Source: Saccoglossus kowalevskii | Lineage: Eukaryota; Hemichordata; Enteropneusta; Harrimaniidae | NCBI RefSeq assembly: GCF_000003605.2 | Contig: NW_003133847.1 | Coordinates: forward strand, 192,584 to 219,105 | Direction: 5' to 3' | Length of the DNA: 26,522 nucleotides | In this document: positions 18,871 to 26,522 of the stretch, in pieces | Layout: the number at the start of each line of letters is the position of its first letter | How positions within the stretch are numbered: the stretch's first letter is position 1 | Made by a program: the position numbers and the translations under genes | The notes under the pieces: generated by a model | Databases searched by the model: none | Told to the model about the DNA's origin: nothing | What the model saw: only the letters and a program-made list of their open reading frames with translations

Positions 18871-21142
18871 ATGACCTATTACTAAGGGGTTGCTCATTTT
18901 TAGGCTGGGTTGTTTTAGTTGTAGTAGTAATAAAGTGTGAAATGGTTGCACAGTCCAAGACTTGTTAAGGACACACATGACAAACTAGTAAATATGTGGA
19001 AATTTTGAAAGCTCTACAAATTCTCGATATTTTGCTATGTGAAAAGTCCTATCAAATAAATGAAAAAAAAGAGCAAATAAAAAGTAGGCTATCTAAAGCA
19101 AATAATGACTTTGTGATTTCCCATTGAAATTCTTCTGACAGACATTTTGAATTGAAATTTGTTCAGAACATATATAATTCTGGTTTATAATACTGAAACC
19201 AGATTTTTTTTATTCAACTTTTCAGGCACAGGGAATAGTTTAGCAAAATTTTAGGATATAAAATATATTTTTGGTTTACTCTCAAAAAATGGTAGTTTAA
19301 AATGCATGTTTTATATTGTTAATCTCCCTAAATGTAGATTAAAAACTTTATTATATGATCAAATTCCTTTTTTCCCCTGTATTTCCTCTCTAGAATAAAA
19401 TAAAGGTAAAAAATGCATTTATTATATATTGAATCATTGAAATATCACCCATGTTTTACCTTAGACACACCTAAATCATTTAAATAAGCGCATGTGTTTC
19501 TAATGAAGCAAATAAAGTTTTCAGAATTGAAATGCTATGAACGGAAACCATTGTGTCAATATTTGCCATTTTATAAAATATTACTATAGTCTCAGTAAAA
19601 ATTATTTAACACAGTGACAATATTTGACATTTAATTGCAAATATGGATCTATTTCTATATAGTGTTGAATTGGTAAATCTTGAATTTCATTGAATTTTAC
19701 ATGTTGCTGAAAATGATTTTAATTATTGAAGTGAATCATTGGGATTCATTGAATACCAAAGTCATCTTGTTTTCTTTCCAAAAATGGGGAAAATTACATC
19801 CATACTTCCATGGTGAAATATTTTGCAACAAAATTGTGAGAAAAATGTCTATTCTGAAATGTTGCTCCACCTAAATTTACATAATTAATAAACTGTTTGA
19901 AATGCTGGCTTAAAACAGGTGTGAACATGTTAAGCTGGCATAAAGGTATAAGTAGCCATTTGCAATTGATGTTGCCAGTATATTGAATTTTTGATCCTCG
20001 TGCATTTACGTTTATTACATTTCAAAGTAGGTACTCATAATGTGTATCAAATTTTACTTTATACTCCAAATACGATTGGTTCCAACATAGAGCTAAAAAA
20101 AAGATGTACATTTATTCATGGAGCTTTGAGCTAAAAACATTTTAGCGCCATGGTATATTATTTTAATATTTTACATGGCTCGGAATTGTCAATTGTTCTC
20201 TTATTGCTTGATAAAAATTTTACACAAAAGATAGAAATATATTGTCATCCAGAAAATTAGGTCTGTGAGTTAGTGCCGTTATCAAGTGGCCGCCATATTT
20301 ACCCTGCTGTAGGAAAAGCTGGTATACCAAAGAATGTGAGATCATTATTTATTTAATTCCCACACACAACTTTACTTTGCAACTTGTTCTATTTTTCTCC
20401 ATTTCCCAAGAGCTTATTAATCTCCTTCAATATGAACTATATTTGACTTCCTAGTTCTGTTATAATTATGCATTAGGCAAAAAGTTTTTTCTGGTCAGCA
20501 TCTGCATTAGCCTGACATGGTCGCACAAGTTCCGCCCTCTGCGGTGTTCCAAACCCAACACGCGTTTGACAGTATGATGTAGTTTTTCTCTTTCCCCAAC
20601 GATTTTTTTGTCGGTACCAATCAAATTGCAGGAATGTCAGACATCAAAGAATAGCAGAATTTATTTAACATAATGTGATAAGGTGCACGAGTTGTGCCCT
20701 CCACCATGTTACCATGACAACCAAAATGAATATTCACTGAAACTCATTGAAAGAAGGTGTGAACTTTGCGATTTTCGCAATATTGATCTTGCCGATGAAA
20801 CATGCACTATTCTGTCTAGCGTTAGTGGGGTCTGATACTGTTCGACCGGCGAGGCTGCCACTCATGCTTACGTGTCAAACTACATATGCATCAGTAACTT
20901 TTTCTCTCTGAAATACCATAGTTAGGTTATCCAAGACTTTGTTTGTTATGGAGTAACACCAAAGAACATAAAAAAATTTCATATTTGTTTGCTATTTAAA
21001 TATACAGGAATGAATTTTTCAAAGCATTCTTGACTGAATAGGAGAATACTTGTAGTACTTCCGAGGGTTTAATAGTGTTTGGCTATTGTATATAAATTAG
21101 TAATTAATAATTAACGGATAGTTTGATCACGGTTGCACAGTG
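18871..21142. other. AT-rich stretch with no gene seen
   Basis: I found no coding segment here. Two less AT-rich patches stand out: GTGGCCGCCATATTT at about 20287-20301, similar to a YY1 site, and 20523-20720, where GCACAAGTTCCGCCCTC is echoed 160 bp later by GCACGAGTTGTGCCCTC. The rest is simple AT-rich sequence; the open frame 19680-19874 is unsupported. Confidence 0.4.
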
Positions 21143-21280
21143 CTGTAAAATACTTTATTTTCGGTGAAATTAATTTTCGCTGAAAAGACATCTTGACTGT
21201 TTGTATAAAGGTTATTTTCACTGAGTTTTGATGAGTTAAATGTAAAATATAGGAAAAAAAGTATTTTCACTGGATTTCAT
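21143..21280. mobile_element. Truncated mariner-like MITE, same family as 8259-8440
   Basis: CTGTAAAATACTTTATTTTC then GGTGAAATTAATTTTCGCTG opens the element, matching the complement of the right arm of 8259-8440. The shared text continues with GTAAAATATAGGAAAAAAAG and TCACTGGATTTCAT. The far terminus is missing, and the TA before CTGTA reads TG here. It lies in reverse orientation to the copy at 8259. Confidence 0.75.
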
Positions 21281-21456
21281 GAGGCCATAATTGATTATTT
21301 CAAATATTTTGACAGGAAAAGGCTCGACTCGCTATCATGTTGAAAAATAAGTGAAAATTAGTCTTGTTAATCATAAATGAATAACATCACTCTTCATTAC
21401 CAAAAGATATAAAAATATTTTCTCTGTTTTAAGCTAAGTGCTTAGTTCATTCTCTA

Positions 21457-21663
21457 TTGTCAGACAAAAGAAATATCATATTTTCTTATTTGCTATATAA
21501 TAAAGAAATATTCTATGCAAAGTGTATGGGAATTCAGACATATCTTCTTTCATCAGAAAGTTCAATCAAATTTAGGCTTGGGAGTGATTCCTATCTTTCA
21601 TACAACAGTTCAATCAAATCTATGCTTGGAGCAATTCTTGAGTTTAGGTACAAAATGCAGTGA
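21457..21663 (+). other. Open frame containing an imperfect 48-bp duplication
   Basis: A 68-codon open frame contains AGTTCAATCAAATTTAGGCT at 21559 and AGTTCAATCAAATCTATGCT at 21607, so it holds a two-copy, 48-bp imperfect repeat. The frame follows TTGTCAG but has no recognisable content. I report the duplication and do not claim a gene. Confidence 0.3.
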
Positions 21664-21837
21664 GTATTATGTACGTATCTCGTAAAAGTGTCTCGTAATG
21701 CTATATGATCCATGTAGTCATGTATATTGCATATTTAAATAGGTTTTGTCTGTTACTTTCAGTGAATATTGAATTCTCCCAAGGGAGATAAACTGATTCC
21801 TATACTTGCACCATACAATAAATATTTTCTTACAGTC

Positions 21838-22020
21838 TTACTTGTGTTCAGTTTTGTCTCGCTCTAATATAAATATGTGGTGCTTCAACAATATATTCTG
21901 TAGTTTGAAGAGAAATATCTGATTAGGAATTAGGTCGGGAAACCAGGGCAACAGCCGCTGTGGCCTGGGGTTGGCGTTAAGGACAATGACCTGTGTGTCC
22001 AAAGTTTCATTCCCTAATAG
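21838..22020 (-). pseudogene. Relic of a mariner-like transposase C-terminal part
   Basis: A minus-strand frame is open from 22020 to TAA at 21838-21840, without a start codon. It reads LNANPRPQRLL and then PWFPDLIPNQIFLFKLQN, which recalls two landmarks of mariner transposases: the DNARPH motif and the PYSPDLAPSDYxLF motif before a conserved LQN-type helix. Here the catalytic-region Asp of DNARPH is replaced by Leu, and the spacing between the motifs is about 16 residues too short. The copy is therefore internally deleted and inactive. The GC-rich patch 21940-22010 is explained by this coding origin. The CTGTA-ended TA MITEs in the window could have been mobilised by an enzyme of this broad group, but no link is shown. 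Confidence 0.4.
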
Positions 22021-22220
22021 CTATGAATAATTCACCAGGGATTCATTTGTCTCAAAAAGACATTTCATCAAAATGGCAACTTGCGTCAAGGTACATTTCT
22101 AATTATTTGCCATGTAAATAAAACAATAAATTGAACAGAAAACATTCAGGTCCTTTGTCTGAAATGATTGAACAATATTTCCGTAGAACATTTTGAAACA
22201 ACACCAGCAAGCTGCTGATG

Positions 22221-22252
22221 TCCAGTGAACATTTGAATTACTGTTCACTGGA
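22221..22252. repeat. Perfect 10-bp inverted repeat with 12-nt loop
   Basis: TCCAGTGAAC at 22221-22230 pairs exactly with GTTCACTGGA at 22243-22252. As RNA it would form a stable small hairpin. The text GTTCACTGGA resembles the TTCACTGG phrase of the TA MITEs, so it may be a remnant of two element ends. Confidence 0.6.
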
Positions 22253-23115
22253 TCTTCGGCACTGATATCAAGGTCCTAAATTTCTACATTTGCCTTGGAC
22301 TGATTGAAATTGTAAAATACGAATTTAGAAAACTCTCAGATGGGATGTAGATCTCCATTTACTAAGAATCGCCAACATTGAGTGGTAAATTATAAAACAA
22401 GCTGCAATCGATTTATGGAATACAAATATGGTTTTAGTTTGAGATATTTCCCCAAAGTCCAACTTGTAATTTATGAATCAGGAGATATCTATAAAAATGA
22501 ATAACTTTAAATAATTTATTATGCTATACTTATTAAGGTTTCCCTTGATTTATATTATTCACTATTTTCTGTTCTGCATCAACTGCTTCATATTCTAGTG
22601 ACAAATTTGGTATTGCATATATAAATTTATAATTCTACTTGATGGCGAACATGTATGCTTATTAAATGTTATGACTTCTATTCTGGTAATTTCCAAGCCC
22701 CCCCCCCCCCCCCACCATTGTATCTAGGGATGGACTTGTTGCAATCAGAAGTCCAATGGAAGTGCAGGTCACTTATGAATATTAATGAGTTAATGGATAT
22801 TAATGAGGTTGGTCACGCATACAATTACTTTTTTTCATTCAAGTCAAAATATTATTTATTTTCCAGATATGAAAAAAAAAAAATTCCCAATGACACTTGA
22901 GTATGTGCCAAAGTTGTGTTCATAATGGGTTCCATGAGATGTACATAGTGCATGTAAAATTCAGTATTTGAAATTTGAATATATACCTTGTGATCTTAAA
23001 ATATATTCCCTGTATTGCATTGCTTTTATCCATGCTCTACATAGCTTTTGATTAAATTTTTTCAGTGAATCATTTCATATGTGCTCTGTGATATCAATAT
23101 AATTTATATCAATCC
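22253..23115. other. AT-rich stretch with no gene seen
   Basis: Apart from the poly-C run and ATTAATGAG repeated at about 22781-22808 (TATTAATGAGTTAATGGATA then TTAATGAG), nothing structured is visible. There is no supported coding segment. Confidence 0.4.
22698..22713. repeat. Run of 16 C residues
   Basis: An uninterrupted poly-C tract, read as polyproline in a short open frame at 22655-22900 that I do not regard as a gene. The length is likely polymorphic and may be affected by assembly error. Confidence 0.9.
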
Positions 23116-23330
23116 GGCTGATTTGCTGCAACAACAAATTAGCCATAATTTTCCTCCAATAATACCAAACTTTACATAATATTCGGTTCCAATATTTTCT
23201 ATAACAATCAGACTGATTGGCTACAACAGGTTAACCATAATTGTCCTCTAATAATATAACACTTAACATATGTTCTGCTCAATATTATTTGAGGTTGATT
23301 GGCTGCAACAACAGGTTAACTTTAATTATG
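23116..23330 (+). repeat. Degenerate tandem repeat, about 2.5 copies
   Basis: GGCTGATTTGCTGCAACAAC at 23116, GACTGATTGGCTACAACAGG at 23211 and GGTTGATTGGCTGCAACAAC at 23293 start three copies. The first two continue with TTARCCATAATT.TCCTC and AATAATA. Spacings are 94-95 and 82 bp; the third copy stops after about 38 bp. Each copy contains a GATTGGCT-type phrase, which resembles a CCAAT-box core read in reverse (ATTGG). Confidence 0.65.
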
Positions 23331-24150
23331 AAATTATGCCACTTTTCATAATGAGCTTAGTCAGGTGTCCGTTTCCACTTTAGTGAACTGGATAATGTCA
23401 TCAGATATATGGTTTAGTTAGCTGCCATAAAGTACATTATCTCTTGTAATGAATTTTACATCAGAGTATGATTTTAATAATTTATTTTATTACATAACTC
23501 AATTTTAAGAAAACTAAATGGTGAAGCACAGTTGCCGTCATTTGAACTGCATGTATGCGTCTGTTCTCTGTAGGATTCTGTAATTTGGAATATACCGTAC
23601 ATGCATCACACAAGTCTAAAGTCCTATAAATCAGTAAAGTCCCATCTGACACCACTGAGATTGATTCATATCGAACAGTGCATAATAATAAATATATTGC
23701 ATCCATAAAAAGTTTCTACTGGTTGACAGCAATAAAATGATAGTAATAATATGAGGTTATTACTAGAATACCTCAAAAGTTAGAGCAGAATCAGCAAACT
23801 GCTTTGTGTGGAGTCCGGTCAAACTCCAATGGCAGCCATGTTTGTTTTTATTATTAGATGACGCTTGTGCGCGTAATCGTTCCAATTCGCGTTTCCTAAT
23901 ATGGTAGGATGAAAATACCCAGTACAATACTGCAAAATTACAGCATGCTGTAGCTTATGGTGTTACGGTGACAGATGTATAATGATATACAATACTAAAA
24001 ATTTCATTCATTGCTATTTTATATTTCAAATATTTTATATAAATATTCAACAGCTTGGCTTATTTTTAGCTCTTTTGAACTCATTGTATATTTTAATATC
24101 TGGACAATAATAATTTTTCGGGAATATCTATATTAAATAATTATCTTTTT
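23331..24150. other. Non-coding stretch
   Basis: There is no supported gene. The minus open frame 23482-23706 (reading VSDGTLLIYRTLDLCD) is somewhat protein-like but lacks splice sites or family resemblance. A GCAGCCATGTTTG phrase near 23832 and a CpG patch (TTGTGCGCGTAATCG) near 23867 hint at a small regulatory element. Confidence 0.35.
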
Positions 24151-24500
24151 AGTTCCGCTGTCAACTTTGTTGAGCGTAGCTTATCGTATGAGTGATTGTC
24201 CGTCGGCGTTCGTGTCAATGTTTTCCTTTTCTGACTTCTTGACAACTACAAGCCTGAATGCTTTGATACTTGGTGTATATAAATCTTGGGTAGACTTTTC
24301 TTAGATTTGTTAATTTCATGATGATATCTTCAATTATCTAATTTTAATGAATATTTTTGTAATTTTTGGTAAAATGTGATATTTTTGAATTCTTGTTGAA
24401 AACCGATTGCTTTGATACCATATACATATTGTTCATTTTCTAATGATATCTTCAGTTCTTTAATTGAAATGTGCATTGATAGCAGAGCTATCTCAGCCAA
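24151..24500. repeat. Probable dispersed repeat containing an AGCGTAGCTTATCG block
   Basis: The segment runs from CCGCTGTCAACTTTGTTGAG and CGTAGCTTATCGTATGAG through ACTTGGTGTATATAAATCTT to GAGCTATCTCAGCCAAAAGG. Its style, with ACTTGGT followed by TATA-like text, repeats that of 237-747 (AACTTGGTATATACTG), which ends in a GAGCAACAGGCCATTGG block. The two may be distant members of one family of marine-invertebrate dispersed repeats. The open frame 24412-24717 begins inside it and is not credible as a gene. Confidence 0.4.
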
Positions 24501-24988
24501 AAGGCTGCTTGTTTACATATGTGACACTATGTGTATATCATGGTCTGTGTGTACAATTAAATTATTACAATGTATCACTAGAAATGTCTGTGGTTCAATT
24601 ACAAGTTTAAATATCATGGAAAAAATGACACTCTGTCTGAAGAACATTTCAAGTGATTCTTCTTTACTTGGGAATTCGACAAAAGTTGTTAAATTAGGTG
24701 CTTTATTAGCTGTTTAATTTCCCCTTTTTCTCTTGTCCACTTCAAACTCCTCAACGAGATGTCAAGCATTCACAGTAATATTTTTATTCACCTTTCTCCC
24801 TGTGTTAGTAGTGAACTACTTCAAATAAATAATTTCATCTCAAGTACATTATTTGAAAGAGTAAATCGATATTATTCCACGTTTAATCATCTTATTCAGA
24901 ATCAAATGACATAAGTATATGTGTTGGGCAACGATAGTTTAATTCACTCAGTGAATTTCTTAGGTTGCCGACAGCAAACACAACTGAT
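24501..24988. other. AT-rich stretch with no gene seen
   Basis: No coding segment, inverted repeat or tandem repeat that I can support. Confidence 0.35.
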
Positions 24989-24990
24989 TA

Positions 24991-25180
24991 CTGTAAAACT
25001 TTTTAATTTCACTATTCCGATGTTTTGAGAATATTCACTGTTTTAATTTTCATAAATTTGTCAAGGAAACAATGAGTTTTATTGTTATTTTACATGTTCA
25101 CATAGATTTAATTTAGCGTATTTTACTTATCGGTGAAAATAACAAAATTAAAACCCAGTGAATAATTAATGCATATACAG
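24991..25180. mobile_element. TA-flanked mariner-like MITE, 190 bp
   Basis: The element begins CTGTAAAACTTTTTAATTTC and ends GCATATACAG, with TA at 24989-24990 and 25181-25182. The complement of its right end (CTGTATATGCATTAATTATT then CACTGGGTTTTAATTTTG) is close to the left end of the element at 3684-3893. The left-hand interior has TATTCACTGTTTTAATTTTC, the same phrase again, so there are long sub-terminal inverted repeats. Confidence 0.75.
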
Positions 25181-25182
25181 TA

Positions 25183-25863
25183 TCACCAGTGTTTTGTAAC
25201 GACGAGGTAGTAATCTCTAGTTTAACTGATTGCTAGTCTCTAATATGCCGTGTTGGTGTTTGAACACTATGTGCGTCAGTAATGAACTGAACTAACTACG
25301 GTAGTCTGGGATAATTACAAAAATATGCTTGCTTATATTTGGGTATGCAACTCATTACCCTCATTGCAAATGACCATATGTATGCAGGAAAAGTGGTCTA
25401 AACTTAAATAATTATATTTAACAAAATTTTTGTTAAAAATGAAAAAATAGAAATGTTAGTAATGTGAACATCACTAAACATATTATGTAATAAATTACTA
25501 ATTTGCATAATGTATATATTTATGAAATTAACCTTGAATGCTTGCTGGTACTTGTTAAAGTGCGGTTAAACTATAAATAGTATCGGGATGGGTTTGAATG
25601 ATCATTTATTTCCACTCAATATTGCTTTAGTTACATTTATTGCGTGTTACGCGACTCTTCGCTTTACAAGTTCATTGACATTTCATGCGTCCGTGTTGGC
25701 TCCAGAGCATTGTTGCATTGTTTCTAATTTCTAGTTGGTCGCGTGCCGGTCGTTTGCGGCACTTTTTCAGTCTCATCTTAAGTATAAAGCAGTGTATTTA
25801 GATGTGTATGTTTCACAGCTGAATAAAGATCCATTGACAATAGATCTGCTTCCTATCTATTTT
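25183..25863. other. Non-coding stretch with a CpG-containing patch
   Basis: Mostly AT-rich. The patch 25640-25770 has several CpG (GCGTGTTACGCGAC, TTGGTCGCGTGCCGGTCG) and is followed by TTTTTCAGTCTC, then an open segment 25771-25878 (SHLKYKAVYLDVYVSQLN...). This could be a promoter with a 5' exon, but the only donor is the CATGGAG|GTAAAA inside the palindrome at 25870, so I do not call a gene. Confidence 0.3.
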
Positions 25864-25914
25864 GGGAAACCATGGAGGTAAAAAGAGACTCTTTTTACCT
25901 CCATGGGGAAACCA
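25864..25914. repeat. 37-bp perfect palindrome bracketed by 9-bp direct repeats
   Basis: CCATGGAGGTAAAAAGAG at 25870-25887 is followed, after the single A at 25888, by its exact complement through 25906. GGGAAACCA lies at 25864-25872 and again at 25906-25914, overlapping the palindrome tips. Read another way, a 33-bp palindromic insert sits between copies of a 9-bp sequence, as if it had created a target duplication. No coding function; a pair of antisense open frames runs through it. Confidence 0.85.
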
Positions 25915-26279
25915 CCAAGTGTTTTGTGGGACACACTCAAGCATATATATTTTCTCAACCACAAATAGTGTACAATTGAGAAGCCAAACAAACAGACTAC
26001 AGCTTTGTGGCCCTTGTGCTAGAGACAACAGTGACACTTGGTATGTGAAACTGCAGTCTCCTTTCTCAAAAAATATTTGTATAAATATATTTCTCTTCTA
26101 AATGTACAACAGGTTGTTGCTAGAAAGGCAGTACTGACACTTCCGAATTGTTGCCTGGCATTACAATATCAAAATAAATTAGAATACAATATTTAGGACA
26201 AGTGAGGTTAATTAATTATACCATGCTTTTTGATCAACTGTCCTCTACCATTTTAAAATAAATATCGAATTTAAAATAC
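25915..26279. other. Non-coding stretch
   Basis: There is no supported gene. A segment CTTTGTGGCCCTTGTGCTAG to ACACTTG at about 26002-26040 lies between an acceptor-like GACTACAG and a donor-like GTATGTG and reads LCGPCARDNSDTW. It is too short to call alone. Confidence 0.3.
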
Positions 26280-26522
26280 AGTCAAACCTGTGTTAACGAC
26301 CACCTGTGCAGAGCGGCCACCTGCTCATAGCGACCACCTCAGTACAGTCCCTTCACAATTTACACGTTAAAGACACTGGATAGAGCGACCACCTGTCCAA
26401 CGCGACCAGCGACCACCCTATTGTAGACCTATTCACACTTTAACCTTTGTATAACGACCACCAACATGTCCATCAGACGGTCTCAGCAAAAAGACAATAG
26501 CTACTTGCGAATCGCTAACAGG
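26280..26522 (+). repeat. Dispersed repeat built on CGACCACC, cut by the window edge
   Basis: Starting at CAGTCAAACCTGTGTTAACG, the phrase GCGACCACC or a near form (AACGACCACCTGT, GCGGCCACCTG, AGCGACCACCTCA, GAGCGACCACCTGTCC, GCGACCACCCTA, AACGACCACCAAC) recurs at irregular spacing, alternating with TTCACA.TTTA-type spacers. A larger period of roughly 110 bp is suggested. Repeats with this AACGACCACC phrase are common in marine invertebrate genomes, which supports the general placement of the organism. Confidence 0.7.

Noticed and set aside
22655-22900. Open frame with a polyproline stretch
   Set aside because: The prolines come from a poly-C run; the rest is AT-rich background.
25771-25878. 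Open segment SHLKYKAVYLDVYVSQLN as an exon
   Set aside because: Its only possible donor is inside the 37-bp palindrome and there is no recognisable protein or partner exon.
26002-26040. Mini-exon LCGPCARDNSDTW between acceptor-like and donor-like sites
   Set aside because: Too short to judge and lacking neighbours.
1-26522. tRNA, rRNA, CRISPR, prokaryotic operon or viral genes
   Set aside because: No cloverleaf, no spaced identical repeats with unique spacers, and introns show eukaryotic nuclear DNA; no viral coding region was recognised.

Overview
The window looks like nuclear DNA of an invertebrate animal, most likely a marine bilaterian. It is AT-rich, has spliceosomal introns with GT...AG borders joined in phase, and has long non-coding stretches full of short inverted-repeat transposons flanked by TA or TTAA. 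A simple repeat built on CGACCACC sits at the right end. I cannot place the phylum; mollusc, brachiopod, hemichordate and lancelet-like genomes all fit. There are no operons, CRISPR arrays, tRNA or rRNA genes that I can see.

Left third (1-6.9 kb): the 3' end of a plus-strand gene. Three exons (1016-1209, 2550-2687, 5510-6494) join in frame into the last 438 residues of a protein with a coiled coil, followed by a long disordered tail rich in Ser/Thr-Pro. This looks like a centrosomal or mitotic phosphoprotein; MPHOSPH9 is one candidate, not proven. Its introns carry several MITEs, including one nested inside another.

Middle (6.9-12.3 kb): two possible minus-strand internal exons (7271-7357 and 7598-7780) and a possible minus-strand first exon with a signal peptide (11484-11648). 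They would make one gene tail-to-tail with the coiled-coil gene and head-to-head with a tetraspanin gene, whose first coding exon (12178-12240, plus strand) is clear. The gap of about 530 bp between the two start codons may be a shared divergent promoter.

Right half (12.3-26.5 kb): mostly intron or intergenic DNA. It holds a 26-copy, 28-30 bp minisatellite (15875-16636) with blocks of two sequence variants, a plus-strand coding-like tract with one stop (17472-17981), an exon-like segment resembling the membrane part of NDUFB3 (18491-18572), a mariner-like transposase relic (21838-22020, minus), several MITEs, and a 37-bp perfect palindrome bracketed by 9-bp direct repeats (25864-25914).

I found no convincing new multi-gene system. 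The best leads are the nested MITEs, which give a relative age; the TTAA-flanked and TA-flanked MITE families; the variant-block minisatellite whose two versions keep or destroy an E-box; and the small palindrome with possible target duplications.
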